Below the pieces are notes generated by a model. The model had not been told where the DNA came from, did no database searches, and worked only from the letters and a program-made list of their open reading frames with translations. 64,000 bases of DNA from Bos javanicus (taxonomy: Eukaryota; Chordata; Mammalia; Artiodactyla; Bovidae), in assembly GCF_032452875.1 (NCBI RefSeq), contig NW_026893687.1, positions 186,001 to 250,000 on the forward strand, in the 5' to 3' direction. Position 1 is the stretch's first letter; each line of letters begins with the position of its first letter. The translations under genes were made by a program, and so were the position numbers. Positions 25,214 through 40,419 of the stretch are shown here, piece after piece.

Positions 25214-25577
25214 TGACTGAGCATGCACTGTTCACGTGGCTGATCATACACTGATCACGTGACTGATCATGCACTGATCACGTGGCTATCATGCACTGAT
25301 CACGTGGCTGATCATACACTGTTCACGTGTCTGATCATGCACTGATCACGTGGCTATCATGCACTGATCACGTGGCTGATCATGCACTGATCACGTGGCT
25401 GATCATGCACTGATCACGTGGCTATCATGCACTGATCACGTGGCTGATCATGCACTGATCACGTGGCTGATCATGCACTGATCACGTGACTGATCATGCA
25501 CTGATCACGTGGCTGATCATGCACTGATCATGTGACTGATCATGTGCTGATCATGTTTCTGTCATACACTGATCATG

Positions 25578-25820
25578 TGCCTCTGGAGGCAATGAACAAA
25601 GAGCTGAGTAGGCAGGAATCAGTAGGCAATAATCATGGAACTCAGCTCTGAGAAATCATGCTGCTCAGCTGGCAATAATCAAGTAGATGAGCAGGCAGGA
25701 ATTATGCAGCACAGGTGGCAATTGTCAAGCAGATGACAGGCAGGAATCGTGCAGCTCAGCTGGCAATTGTCAAGCAGATGAGCAGACAGTAATCACGCAG
25801 CTCAGCAGGCCCTGATCACG
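25578..25820 (+). repeat. Diverged block B9 (class B, 243 bp)
   Basis: Leader TTTCTGTC, shared only with B16; GAATCAGTAGGC deletion; AAGTAGATGAGC. The right junction reads GTGACTGATCATG instead of GTGACTGAGCATG, so the edge is homogenised. Cassette near 26067-26120. Confidence 0.9.
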
Positions 25821-27128
25821 TGACTGATCATGCACTGATCACGTGGCTGATCACACACTGATCACGTGACTGATCATGCACTGATCACGTGGCTATCATG
25901 CACTGATCACGTGACTGATCATGCACTGATCACGTGACTGTCATGCACTGATCACGTGGCTATCATGCACTGATCACGTGGCTGATCATGCACTGATCAC
26001 GTGACTGATCATGCACTGATCACGTGGCTATCATGCACTGATCACGTGGCTGATCATGCACTGATCACGGGACTGATCATGCACTGATCACGGGCTATCA
26101 TGCACTGATACATGACTGATCATGCACTGATCACGTGCTGATCATGCACTGATCACGTGACTGATCATGCACTGATCACGTGACTGATCATGCACTGATC
26201 ACGTGGCTATCATGCACTGATCACGTGGCTGATCATGCACTGATCACGTGACTGATCATGCACTGATCACGTGGCTGATCATGCACTGATCACGTGGCTG
26301 ATCATGCACTGATCACGTAGCTACCATATACTGGTCACGTGACTGATCATGCACTGATCACGTAAATGATCATGCACTGATCACGTGACTGATCATGCAC
26401 TGATCACGTGACTGATCATGCACTGATCACGTGGCTATCATGCACTGATCACGTGGCTGATCATGCAATGATCACGTAGCTACCATGTACTGGTCACGTG
26501 ACTGATCATGCACTGATCACGTAATTGATCATGCACTGATCACGTGGCTGATCATGCACTGATCACGTGACTGATCATGCACTGATCACGTGACTGATCA
26601 TGCACTGATCACGTGACTATCATGCACTGATCACGTGGCTGATCATGCACTGATCACGTGACTGATCATGCACTGATCACGTGACTGATCATGCACTGAT
26701 CACGTGGCTATCATGCACTGATCACGTGGCTGATCATGCACTGATCACGTGGCTGATCATGCACTGATCACGTGACTGATCATGCACTGATCACGTGGCT
26801 ATCATGCACTGATCACGTGGCTATCATGCACTGATCACGTGGCTGATCATGCACTGATCACGTGGCTGATCATGCACTGATCACGTGACTGATCATGCAC
26901 TGATCACGTGACTGATCATGCACTGATCACGTGGCTATCATGCACTGATCACGTGGCTGATCATGCACTGATCACGTGACTGATCATGCACTGATCACGT
27001 GACTGATCATGCACTGATCACGTACTGATCATGCACTGATCACGTGATGATCATGCACTGATCACGTGGCTGATCATGCACTGATCACGTGGCTGATCAT
27101 GCACTGATCACGTGGCTGATCATGCACT
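25821..27128 (+). repeat. Homogeneous monomers between B9 and A7
   Basis: Near-canonical units. ACCATATACTGG and ACCATGTACTGG units create GTCACGTGAC. CACGTACTG near 27020 marks the short-flank type before A7. Confidence 0.85.
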
Positions 27129-27248
27129 GATACCGTGACTGAGCATGGACTGATCACATGACTATCATGTAGTGATCACGTGACTTAATGGCGCTGATCA
27201 TGTGACTGATCATGCGCTGATCATGTTTGCTATCATACACTGATCATG

Positions 27249-27499
27249 TGCCTCTGGAGGCAATAAACAAAGAGCTGAGTAGGCACGAATCAAACAGTCA
27301 GCAGGCAATAATCATGGAACTCAGGTGTGAGGAATCATGCTGCTCAGCTGGCAATAATCAAGCAGCTGAGCAGGCAGGAATTACGCAGCACAGCTGGCAA
27401 TTGTCAAGCAGATGACAGGCAGGAATCGTGCAGCTCAGCTGGCAATTGTCAAGCAGATGAGCAGACAGTAATCACGCAGCTCAGCAGGCCCTGATCACG
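27249..27499 (+). repeat. Diverged block A7 (class A, 251 bp, short flank)
   Basis: CTCAGGTGTGAGG state; open frame 27227-27415. A6 to A7 is 2,286 bp, the same as A12 to A13. Leader at 27129-27248. Confidence 0.92.
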
Positions 27500-28839
27500 T
27501 GACTGAGCATGCACTGTTCACGTGGCTGATCATACACTGATCACGTGATTGATCATGCACTGATCACTTGGATATCATGCACTGATCACGTGGCTGATCA
27601 TACACTGTTCACGTGTCTGACCATGCACTGATCACGTGGCTGATCATACACTGCTCACGTAACTGATCATGCACTGATCACGTGGCTGATCATGCACTGA
27701 TCACGTGGCTGATCATGCACTGATCACGTGGCTATCATGCACTGTCACGTGACTGATCATGCACTGATCACGTAACTGATCATGCACTGATCACGTGGCT
27801 GATCATGCACTGATCACGTGACTGATCATGCACTGATCACGTGGCTGATCATGCACTGATCACGTGGCTATCATGCACTGATCACGTGGCTGATCATGCA
27901 CTGATCACGTGACTGATCATGCACTGATCACGTGGCATCATGCACTGATCACGTGGCTGATCATGCACTGATCACGTGACTGATCATGCACTGATCACGT
28001 GGCTATCATGCACTGATCACGTGGCTGATCATGCAATGATCACGTAGCTACCATGTACTGGTCACGTGACTGATCATGCACTGATCACGTGAATGATCAT
28101 GCACTGATCACGTGGCTGATCATGCACTGATCACGTGGCTGATCATGCACTGATCACGTGACTATCATGCACTGATCACGTGACTGATCATGCACTGATC
28201 ACGTGGCTGATCATGCACTGATCACGTGGCTATCATGCACTGATCACGTGGCTGATCACACATGATCACGTGACTGATCATGCACTGATCACGTGGCTGA
28301 TCATGCACTGATCACGTGGCTGATCATGCACTGATCACGTGGCTATCATGCACTGATCACGTGGCTGATCATGCACTGATCACGTAGCTACCATGTACTG
28401 GTCACGTGACTGATCATGCACTGATCACGTGACTGATCATGCACTGATCACGTGGCTGATCATGCACTGATCACGTGGCTGATCATGCACGATCACGTGA
28501 CTGATCATGCACAGATCACGTGAATGATCATGCACTGATCACGTGGCTGATCATGCACTGATCACGTGGCTATCATGCACTGATCACGTGGCTGATCATG
28601 CACTGATCACGTGACTGATCATGCACTGATCACGTGACTGATCATGCACTGATCACGTGGCTATCATGCACTGATCACGTGGCTGATCATGCACTGATCA
28701 CGCAGCTATCATGCACTGGTCACATGACTGATCATGCACTGATCACGTGACTGATCATGCACTGATCACGTGGCTTATCATGCACTGATCATGTGACTGA
28801 TCATGTGCTGATCATGTTTGCTATCATACACTGATCATG

Positions 28840-29086
28840 TGCCTCTGGAGGCAATGAACAAAGAGCTGAGTAGGCACGAATCAGTCAGCAGGCAATAATC
28901 ATGGAACTCAGCTGTGAGAAATCATGCTGCTCAGCTGGCAATAATCAAGCAGATGAGCAGGCAGGAATTATGCAGCACAGCTGGCAATTGTCAAGCAGAT
29001 GACAGGCAGGAATCGTGCAGCTCAGCTGGCAATTGTCAAGCAGATGAGCAGACAGTAATCACGCAGCTCAGCAGGCCCTGATCACG
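28840..29086 (+). repeat. Diverged block B10 (class B, 247 bp)
   Basis: TTTGCTATC leader, CTGTGAGAAATC, CAGCTGGCAATTG; GTGATTGTC unit soon after. Cassette near 29289-29340. Its partner is B17 at an offset of 26,623. Confidence 0.9.
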
Positions 29087-30812
29087 TGACTGAGCATGCA
29101 CTGTTCACGTGGCTGATCATACACTGATCACGTGACTGATCATGCACTGATCACGTGATTGTCATGCACTGATCACGTGGCTGATCATGCACTGATCACG
29201 TGGCTGATCATGCACTGATCACGTGACTGATCATGCACTGATCACGTGGCTATCATGCACTGATCACGTGGCTGATCATGCACTGATCACGGGACTGATC
29301 ATGCACTGATCACGGGCTATCATGCACTGATCACATGACTGATCATGCACTGATCACGTGCTGATCATGCACTGATCACGTGACTGATCATGCACTGATC
29401 ACGTGACTGATCATGCACTGATCACGTGGCTGATCATGCACTGATCACGTGGCTGATCATGCACTGATCACGTGGCATCATGCACTGATCACGTGGCTGA
29501 TCATGCACTGATCACGTGACTGATCATGCACTGATCACGTGGCTATCATGCACTGATCACGTGGCTGATCATGCATGATCACGTAGCTACCATGCACTGG
29601 TCACGTGACTGATCATGCACTGATCACGTAACTGATCATGCACTGATCACGTGACTGATCATGCACTGATCACGTGGCTATCATGCACTGATCACGTGGC
29701 TGATCATGCACTGATCACGTAGCTACCATGCACTGATCACGTGACTGATCATGCACTGATCACGTGACTGATCATGCACTGATCACGTGACTGATCATGC
29801 ACTGATCACGTGACTGATCATGCACTGATCACGTGGCTATCATGCACTGATCACGTGGCTGATCATGCAATGATCACGTAGCTACCATGTACTGGTCACG
29901 TGACTGATCATGCACTGATCACGTAATTGATCATGCACTGATCACGTGGCTGATCATGCACTGATCACGTGGCTGATCACACATGATCACGTGACTGATC
30001 ATGCACTGATCACGTGGCTATCATGCACTGATCACGTGGCTGATCATGCACTGATCACGTGGATATCATGCACTGATCACGTGGCTGATCATGCACTGAT
30101 CACATGACTGATCATGCACTGATCACGTGGCTGATCATGCACTGATCACGTGGCTATCATGCACTGATCACGTGGCTGATCATGCACTGATCACGTAGCT
30201 ACCATGTACTGATCACGTGACTGATCATGCACTGATCACGTGATTGATCATGCACTGATCACGTGGCTGATCATGCACTGATCACGTGGCTGATCATGCA
30301 CTGATCACGTGACTGATCATGCACTGATCACGTGACTGATCATGCACTGATCACGTGGCTATCATGCACTGATCACGTGGCTGATCATGCACTGATCACG
30401 TGCCTGATCATGCACTGATCACGTGGCTGATCATGCACTGATCACGTGACTGATCATGCACTGATCACGTGACTGATCATGCACTGATCACGTGGCTATC
30501 ATGCACTGATCACGTGGCTGATCATGCACTGATCACGTGACTGATCATGCACTGATCACATGACTGATCATGCACTGATCACGTGACTGATCATGCACTG
30601 ATCACGTGGCTATCATGCACTGATCACGTGGCTGATCATGCACTGATCATGTAGCTATCATGCACTGATCACGTGACTGATCATACACTGATCAGTGACT
30701 GATCATGCACTGATCACGTGGCTGATCATGCACTGATCACGTGACTGATCATGCACTGATCACGTGGCTATCATGCACTGATCACGTGGCTGATCATGCA
30801 CTGATCACGTGA
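29087..30812 (+). repeat. Homogeneous monomers after B10
   Basis: Near-canonical units. Marker lesions are GATCAGTGACTG near 30692 (CACG lost) and CATACACTG just before it, both found again near 57311. Confidence 0.85.
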
Positions 30813-31328
30813 CTGATCACACACTGATCACGTGACATATCATGCACTGATCACGTGGCACTCATGCACTGATCACGTGGCTGATCATACACTGATCACG
30901 TAACTGATCATGCACTGATCACGTGGCTATCATGCACTGATCACGTGGCTGTCATGGAATGATCACGTAGCTACCATATACTGGTCACGTGACTGATCAT
31001 GCACTGATCACGTAAATGATCATGCACTGTTCACGTGACTGATCATGCACTGATCACGTGACTGATCATGCACTGATCACGTGGCTATCATGCACTGCTC
31101 ACGTGGCTGATCATGCAACGATCACGTAGCAACCATGTACTGGTCACGTGACTGATCATGCACTGATCACGTAATTGATCATGCACTGATCACGTGGCTC
31201 ATCATGCACTGATCACGTGGCTGATCATGCACTGATCACGTGGCTATCATGCACTGATCACGTGGCTATCATGCACTGATCACGTGGATATCATGCACTG
31301 ATCACGTGGCTGATCACACATGATCACG
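30813..31328 (+). repeat. Orphan downstream-flank copy
   Basis: GACATATC, GCACTCATG, GTCATGGAATG, ACCATATACTGG, TGTTCACG, GTAGCAACC and a CACACATGATCACG end, without an A block before it. The partner 57433-57948 has the same length, 516 bp. Confidence 0.78.
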
Positions 31329-33633
31329 TGACTGATCATGCACTGATCACGTGGCTATCATGCACTGATCACGTGGCTATCATGCACTGATCACGTGGCT
31401 GATCATGCAATGATCACGTAGCTACCATGTACTGGTCACGTGACTGATCATGCACTGATCACGTGATTGATCATGCACTGATCACGTGGCTGATCATGCA
31501 CTGATCACGTGGCTGATCATACACTGATCACGTGACTGATCATGCACTGATCACGTGACTGATCATGCACTGATCACGTGGCTATCATGCACTGATCACG
31601 TGGCTATCATGCACTGATCACGTGGCTGATCATGCACTGATCACGTGACTGATCATGCACTGATCACGTGACTGATCATGCACTGATCACGTGGCTGATC
31701 ATGCACTGATCACGCAGCTATCATGCACTGATCACGTGACTGATCATGCACTGATCACGTGACTGATCATGCACTGATCACGTGGCTGATCATGCACTGA
31801 TCACGTGACTGATCATGCACTGATCACGTGACTGATCATGCACTGATCACGTGACTGATCATGCACTGATCACGTGGCTATCATGCACTGATCACGTGAC
31901 TGATCATGCACTGATCACGTCTATATCATGCACTGATCACGTGACTGATCATGCACTGATCACGTGGATGATCATGCACTGATCACGTGACTGATCATGC
32001 ACTGATCACGTGACTGATCATGCACTGATCACGTGACTGATCATGCACTGATCACGTGGCTATCATGCACTGATCACGTGGCTGATCATGCACTGATCAC
32101 GTGACTGATCATGCACTGATCAATGACTGATCATGCACTGATCACGTGACTGATCATGCACTGATCACGTGACTGATCATGCACTGATCACGTAGCTATC
32201 ATGCACTGATCACGTGACTGATCATGCACTGATCACGTGACTGATCATGCACTGATCACGTGGCTATCATGCACTGATCACGTGGCTGATCATGCACTGA
32301 TCACGTGCCTGATCATGCACTGATCACGTGACTGATCATGCACTGATCACGTGGCTATCATGCACTGATCACGTGGCTGATCATGCACTGATCACGTGGC
32401 TGATCATGCACTGATCACGTGGCTGATCATGCACTGATCACGTGACTGATCATGCACTGATCACGTGGCTATCATGCACTGATCACGTGGCTGATCATGC
32501 ACTGATCACGTGACTGATCATGCACTGATCACGTGGCTGATCATGCACTGATCACGTGACTGATCATGCACTGATCACGTGGCTGATCATGCACTGATCA
32601 CGTGGCTATCATGCACTGATCACGTGGCTGATCATGCATGATCACGCAGCTACCATGCACTGATCACGTGACTGATCATGCACTGATCACGTGACTGATC
32701 ATGCACTGATCACGTGGCTATCATGCACTGATCACGTGGCTGATCATGCACTGATCACGTAGCTACCATGCACTGATCACGTGACTGATCATGCACTGAT
32801 CACGTGACTGATCATGCACTGATCACGTGGCTATCATGCACTGATCACGTGGCTGATCATGCACTGATCACGTGACTGATCATGCACTGATCACGTGACT
32901 GATCATGCACTGATCACGTGGCTATCATGCACTGCTCACGTGGCTGATCATGCATGATCACGTAGCTACCATGTACTGATCACGTGACTGATCATGCACT
33001 GATCACGTAATTGATCATGCACTGATCACGTGGCTGATCATGCACTGATCACGTGGCTGATCACACACTGATCACGTGACTGATCATGCACTGATCACGT
33101 GACTGATCATGCACTGATCACGTGGCTATCATGCACTGATCACGTGGATATCATGCACTGATCACGTGGCTGATCACACACTATCACGTGACTGATCATG
33201 CACTGATCACGTGGCTATCATGCACTGATCACGTGACTGATCATGCACTGATCACGTGACTGTCATGCACTGATCACGTGGCTATCATGCACTGATCACG
33301 TGGCTGATCATGCACTGATCACGTGACTGATCATGCACTGATCACGTGGCTGATCATGCACTGATCACGTGGCTATCATGCACTGATCACGTGGCTGATC
33401 ATGCACTGATCACGTAGCTATCATGCACTGATCACGTGACTGATCATGCACTGATCACGTGATTGATCATGCACTGATCACGTGGCTGATCATGCACTGA
33501 TCACGTGGCTGATCATGCACTGATCACGTGGCTGATCATGCACTGATCACGTGACTGATCATGCACTGATCACGTGTCTGATCATGCACTGATCACGTGG
33601 CTATCATGCACTGCTCACGTGGCTGATCATGCA
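31329..33633 (+). repeat. Homogeneous monomers before long flank of A8
   Basis: About 2.3 kb of near-canonical units. Lesion GATCAATGACTG near 32120 corresponds to GATCATGACTG near 58740. CACGTCTATATC and GTGGATGATC near 31919-31970 resemble part of the class A upstream flank without its block. Confidence 0.84.
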
Positions 33634-33974
33634 TGATCACGCAGCTACCATGTACTGGTCACATGACTGATCATGCACTGATCACGTGACTGATCATGCA
33701 CTGATCACGTGGCTATCATGCACTACTCACGTGGCTGATCATGCAATGATCATGTAGCTACCATGTACAGGTCACGTGAATGATCATACACCCATCAGGT
33801 GACTGATCATGCACTGATCACGTGGCTATCATGCACTGATCACGAGACTGATCATGCACTGATCACGTCTATATCATGCACTGATCACATGACTGCCCAT
33901 GCACTGATCACGTGGATGATCATACACTAATCATGTGACAGATCATGCACTGATCACGTGGCTGATCATGCACT
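33634..33974 (+). repeat. Long (341-bp) upstream flank of A8
   Basis: Full landmark series including GATCACGAGACTG and ACTAATCATG. Leader at 33975-34094. Confidence 0.87.
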
Positions 33975-34094
33975 GATACCGTGACTGAGCATGGACTGAT
34001 CACATGACTATCATGTAGTGATCACGTGACTTAATGGCGCTGATCATGTGACTGATCATGCGCTGATCATGTTTGCTATCATACACTGATCATG

Positions 34095-34345
34095 TGCCTC
34101 TGGAGGCAATAAACAAAGAGCTGAGTAGGCACGAATCAAACAGTCAGCAGGCAATAATCATGGAACTCAGCTGTGAGGAATCATGCTGCTCAGCTGGCAA
34201 TAATCAAGCAGCTGAGCAGGCAGGAATTACGCAGCACAGCTGGCAATTGTCAAGCAGATGACAGGCAGGAATCGTGCAGCTCAGCTGGCAATTGTCAAGC
34301 AGATGAGCAGACAGTAATCACGCAGCTCAGCAGGCCCTGATCACG
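34095..34345 (+). repeat. Diverged block A8 (class A, 251 bp)
   Basis: CTCAGCTGTGAGG state; open frame 34073-34261. Unlike other long-flank copies the downstream side is homogenised after CACTTGGATATC, and no B block follows before A9. Confidence 0.92.
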
Positions 34346-35764
34346 TGACTGAGCATGCACTGTTCACGTGGCTGATCATACACTGATCACGTGACTGATC
34401 ATGCACTGATCACTTGGATATCATGCACTGATCACGTGGCTGATCATGCACTGATCACGTGGCTGATCATGCACTGATCACGTGGCTGATCATGCACTGA
34501 TCACGTGCTATCATGCACTGATCACGTGACTGATCATGCACTGATCACGTGGCTGATCATGCACTGATCACGTGGCTGATCATGCACTGATCACGTGGCT
34601 GATCACACTGATCACGTGACTGATCATGCACTGATCACGTGACTGATCATGCACTGATCACGTGGCTATCATGCACTGATCACGTGGCTATCATGCACTG
34701 ATCACGTGGCTGATCATGCACTGATCACGTGACTGATCATGCACTGATCACGTGGCTATCATGCACTGATCACGTGGCTGATCATGCACTGATCACGTGA
34801 CTGATCATGCACTGATCACGTGACTGATCATGCACTGATCACGTGGCTATCATGCACTGATCACGTGGCTGATCATGCACTGATCACGTGACTGATCATG
34901 CACTGATCACGTGGCTGATCATGCACTGATCACGTGACTGATCATGCACTGATCACGTGGCTGATCATGCACTGATCACGTGGCTATCATGCACTGATCA
35001 CGTGGCTGATCATGCAATGATCACGTAGCTACCATGCACTGATCACGTGACTGATCATGCACTGATCACGTAATTGATCATGCACTGATCACGTGGCTGA
35101 TCATGCACTGATCACGTGGCTGATCATGCACTGATCACGTGACTGATCATGCACTGATCACGTGACTGATCATGCACTGATCACGTGGCTATCATGCACT
35201 GATCACGTGGCTGATCATGCACTGATCACGTGGCTGATCATGCACTGATCACGTGGCTGATCATGCACTGATCACGTGGCTGATCATGCACTGATCACGT
35301 GGCTATCATGCACTGATCACGTGGCTGATCATGCATGATCACGCAGCTATCATGCACTGATCACGTGACTGATCATGCACTGATCACGTGACTGATCATG
35401 CACTGATCACGTGGCTATCATGCACTGATCACGTGGCTGATCATGCACTGATCACGTAGCTATCATGCACTGATCACGTGACTGATCATGCACTGATCAC
35501 GTGACTGATCATGCACTGATCACGTGGCTGATCATGCACTGATCACGTGGCTGATCATGCACTGATCACGTGGCTGATCATGCACTGATCACGTGACTGA
35601 TCATGCACTGATCACGTGACTGATCATGCACTGATCACGTGGCTATCATGCACTGATCACGTGGCTGATCATGCACTGATCACGTGCCTGATCATGCACT
35701 GATCACATGACTGATCATGCACTGATCACGTGACTGATCATGCACTGATCACGTGGCTATCATG
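34346..35764 (+). repeat. Monomers between A8 and A9; left edge of repeat 2
   Basis: Near-canonical. From 34901 it reproduces the start of the window in phase. A8-A9 (2,022 bp) has no equal elsewhere in the window; A14-A15 (2,386 bp) is in the same relative place but different. Confidence 0.84.
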
Positions 35765-35996
35765 CACTACTCACGTGGCTGATCATGCAATGATCATGTA
35801 GCTACCATGTACAGGTCACGTGACTGATCATACACCCATCAGGTGACTGATCATGCACTGATCACGTGGCTGATCATGCACTGATCACGTGACTGATCAT
35901 GCACTGATCACGTGACTAATCATGCACTGATCACATGGCTATCATGAACTGATCACGTGACTGATCATGCACTGATCACGTGGCTGATCATGCACT
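35765..35996 (+). repeat. Intermediate upstream flank of A9
   Basis: Copy of 865-1096 at exactly +34,900, including GACTAATCATG and CATGAACTG. A9's GATCACGTGACTG replaces A1's GATCACCTGACTG near 1050. Confidence 0.8.
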
Positions 35997-36116
35997 GATA
36001 CCGTGACTGAGCATGGACTGATCACATGACTATCATGTAGTGATCACGTGACTTAATGGCGCTGATCATGTGACTGATCATGCGCTGATCATGTTTGCTA
36101 TCATACACTGATCATG

Positions 36117-36367
36117 TGCCTCTGGAGGCAATAAACAAAGAGCTGAGTAGGCACGAATCAAACAGTCAGCAGGCAATAATCATGGAACTCAGGTGTGAGG
36201 AATCATGCTGCTCAGCTGGCAATAATCAAGCAGCTGAGCAGGCAGGAATTACGCAGCACAGCTGGCAATTGTCAAGCAGATGACAGGCAGGAATCGTGCA
36301 GCTCAGCTGGCAATTGTCAAGCAGATGAGCAGACAGTAATCACGCAGCTCAGCAGGCCCTGATCACG
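36117..36367 (+). repeat. Diverged block A9 (class A, 251 bp)
   Basis: CTCAGGTGTGAGG state like A1; open frame 36095-36283. Offset to A1 is exactly 34,900. Leader at 35997-36116. Confidence 0.92.
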
Positions 36368-37025
36368 TGACTGAGCATGCACTGTTCACGTGGCTGATCA
36401 TACACTGATCACGTGATGATCATGCACTGATCACTTGGATATCATGCACTGATCACGTGGCTGATCATACACTGTTCACGTGTCTGACCATGCACTGATC
36501 ACGTGGCTGATCATACACTGCTCACGTAACTGATCATGCACTGATCACGTGGCTATCATGCACTGATCACGTGGCTGAACATGCACTGTTCACGTGGCTG
36601 ATCACACACCTGTCACGTGACATATCATGCACTGATCACGTGGCACTCATGCACTGATCACGTGGCTGATCATACTCTGCTCACGTAACTGATCATGCAC
36701 ACATCACGTGGCTATCATGCACTGCTCACGTGGCTCGTCATGGAATGATCACGTAGCTACCATATACTGGTCACGTGACTGATCATGCACAGATCACGTA
36801 AATGATCATGCACTGTTCACGTGACTGATCATGTACTGATCACGTGACTGATCATGCACTGATCACGTGGCTATCATGCTCTGCTCACGTGGCTGATCAT
36901 GCAAGATCACGTAGCAACCATGTACTGGTCACGTGACTGATCATGCACTGATCACGTAATTGATCTGCACTGATCACGTGGCTCATCATGCACTGATCAC
37001 GTGGCTGATCACACATGTATCACGT
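36368..37025 (+). repeat. Long downstream flank of A9
   Basis: Same length (658 bp) and landmarks as 1468-2125, including the GATCTGCAC one-base deletion near 36964 and the GCAAGATCACG unit near 36901. Confidence 0.85.
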
Positions 37026-38660
37026 GACTGATCATGCACTGATCACGTGGCTATCATGCACTGATCACGTGGCTATCATGCACTGATCACGTGGCTATCA
37101 TGCACTGATCACGTGGCTGATCATGCACTGATCACGTGGCTATCATGCACTGATCACGTGACTGATCATGCACTGATCACGTGGCTGATCATGCACTGAT
37201 CACGTGGCTGATCATGCACTGATCACGTGGCTGATCATGCACTGATCACGTGACTGATCATGCACTGATCACGTGGCTGATCATGCACTGATCACGTGGC
37301 TATCATGCACTGATCACGTGGCTGATCATGCACTGATCACGTGGCTGATCATACACTGATCACGTGACTGATCATGCACTGATCACGTGGCTATCATGCA
37401 CTGATCACGTGGCTGATCATGCACTGATCACGTGGCTGATCATGCACTGATCACGTGGCTGATCATGCACTGATCACACAGCTATCATGCACTGATCACG
37501 TGACTGATCATGCACTGATCACGTGGCTGATCATGCACTGATCACGTGACTGATCATGCACTGATCACGTGGCTGATCATGCACTGATCACGTGACTGAT
37601 CATGCACTGATCACGTGACTGATCATGCACTGATCACGTGGCTATCATGCACTGATCACGTGGCTGATCATGCACTGATCACGGGACTGATCATGCACTG
37701 ATCACGTGCTATCATGCACTGATACATGATTCACATGCACTGATCACGTGGATGATCATGCACTGATCACGTGACTGATCATGCACTGATCACGTGACTG
37801 ATCATGCACTGATCACGTGGCTGATCATGCACTGATCACGTGGCTATCATGCACTGATCACGTGGCTGATCATGCAATGATCACGTAGCTACCATGCACT
37901 GATCACGTGACTGATCATGCACTGATCACGTAATTGATCATGCACTGATCACGTGGCTGATCATGCACTGATCACGTGGCTGATCATGCACTGATCACGT
38001 GACTGATCATGCACTGATCACGTGACTGATCATGCACTGATCACGTGGCTATCATGCACTGATCACGTGACTGATCATGCACTGATCACGTGGCTGATCA
38101 TGCACTGATCACGTGGCTATCATGCACTGATCACGTGGCTGATCATGCACTGATCACGTAGCTATCATGCACTGATCACGTGACTGATCATGCACTGATC
38201 ACGTAATTGATCATGCACTGATCACGTGGCTGATCATGCACTGATCACGTGGCTGATCATGCACTGATCACGTGACTGATCATGCACTGATCACGTGACT
38301 GATCATGCACTGATCACGTGGCTATCATGCACTGATCACGTGGCTGATCATGCACTGATCACGTGACTGATCATGCACTGATCACGTGACTGATCATGCA
38401 CTGATCACGTGACTGATCATGCACTGATCACGTGACTGATCATGCACTGATCACGTGGCTATCATGCACTGATCACGTGACTGATCATGCACTGATCACG
38501 TGGCTGATCATGCACTGATCACGTGGCTATCATGCACTGATCACGTGACTGATCATGCACTGATCACATGACTGATCATGCACTGATCACGTGGCTTATC
38601 ATGCACTGATCATGTGACTGATCATGTGCTGATCATGTTTGGTGTCATACACTGATCATG
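37026..38660 (+). repeat. Homogeneous monomers between A9 and B11
   Basis: Near-canonical partner of 2126-3760. The cassette near 37682-37737 reads GATACATGATTCACATG against GACACATGATTGACATG in repeat 1. Confidence 0.86.
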
Positions 38661-38907
38661 TGCCTCTGGAGGCAATGAACAAAGAGCTGAGTAGGCACGA
38701 ATCAGTCAGCAGGCTATAATCATGGAACTCAGCTCTGAGAAATCATGCTGCTCAGCTGGCAATAATCAAGCAGATGAGCAGGCAGGAATTACGCAGCACA
38801 GGTGGCAATTGTCAAGCAGATGACAGGCAGGAATCGTGCAGCTCAGCTGGCAATTGTCAAGCAGATGAGCAGACAGTAATCACGCAGCTCAGCAGGCCCT
38901 GATCACG
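38661..38907 (+). repeat. Diverged block B11 (class B, 247 bp)
   Basis: Exactly +34,900 from B1, yet its internal states (GTGCTGATC leader, TTTGGTGTC, GCACGAATC, GGCTATAATC) are those of B8. This suggests gene conversion between non-allelic B blocks. Cassette near 39041-39098. Confidence 0.91.
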
Positions 38908-40078
38908 TGACTGAGCATGCACTGTTCACGTGGCTGATCATACACTGATCACGTGACTGATCATGCACTGATCACGTGACTGATCATGCACTGATCACGT
39001 GGCTATCATGCACTGATCACGTGGCTGATCATGCACTGATCACGGGACTGATCATGCACTGATCACGGGCTATCATGCACTGATACATGACTGACATGCA
39101 CTGATCACGTGGCTGATCATGCACTGATCACGTGACTGATCATGCACTGATCACGTGGCTATCATGCACTGATCACGTGGCTGATCATGCAATGATCACG
39201 TAGCTACCATGCACTGATCACGTGACTGATCATGCACTGATCACGTAATTGATCATGCACTGATCACGTGGCTGATCATGCACTGATCACGTGGCTGATC
39301 ATGCACTGATCACGTGACTGATCATGCACTGATCACGTGGCTATCATGCACTGATCACGTGGCTGATCATGCACTGATCACGTGACTGATCATGCACTGA
39401 TCACGGGCTATCATGCACTGATACATGACTGACATGCACTGATCACGTGGCTGATCATGCACTGATCACGTGACTGATCATGCACTGATCACGTGGCTAT
39501 CATGCACTGATCACGTGGCTGATCATGCACTGATCACGTGGCTATCATGCACTGATCACGTGACTGATCATGCACTGATCACGTAACTGATCATGCACTG
39601 ATCACGTGGCTGATCATGCACTGATCACGTGACTGATCATGCACTGATCACGTGGCTATCATGCACTGATCACGTGGCTGATCATGCACTGATCACGTGG
39701 CTATCATGCACTGATCACGTGACTGATCATGCACTGATCACGTAACTGATCATGCACTGATCACGTGGCTGATCATGCACTGATCACGTGGCTGATCATG
39801 CACTGATCACGTGGCTGATCATGCACTGATCACGTGGCTGATCATGCACTGATCACGTGGCTGATCATGCACTGATCACGTGACTGATCATGCACTGATC
39901 ACGTGACTGATCATGCACTGATCACGTGGCTGATCATGCACTGATCACGTGGCTGATCATGCACTGATCACGTGGCTATCATGCACTGATCACGTGACTG
40001 ATCATGCACTGATCACGTGGCTGATCATGCACTGATCACGTGGCTGATCATGCACTGATCACGTGGCTGATCATGCGA
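38908..40078 (+). repeat. Monomers between B11 and long flank of A10
   Basis: Near-canonical partner of 4008-5178, same length; two cassettes near 39041 and 39403. Confidence 0.85.
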
Positions 40079-40419
40079 TGATCACGCAGCTACCATGTAC
40101 TGGTCACATGACTGATCATGCACTGATCACGTGACTGATCATGCAGTGATCACGTGGCTATCATGCACTACTCACGTGGCTGATCATGCAATGATCATGT
40201 AGCTACCATGTACAGGTCACGTGAATGATCATACACCCATCAGGTGACTGATCATGCACTGATCACGTGGCTATCATGCACTGATCACGAGACTGATCAT
40301 GCACTGATCACGTCTATATCATGCACTGATCACATGACTGCCCATGCACTGATCACGTGGATGATCATACACTAATCATGTGACAGATCATGCACTGATC
40401 ACGTGGCTGATCATGCACT
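40079..40419 (+). repeat. Long (341-bp) upstream flank of A10
   Basis: Same series as A2, including the rare GCGATGATCACGCAGC start shared only with A2. Confidence 0.87.
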
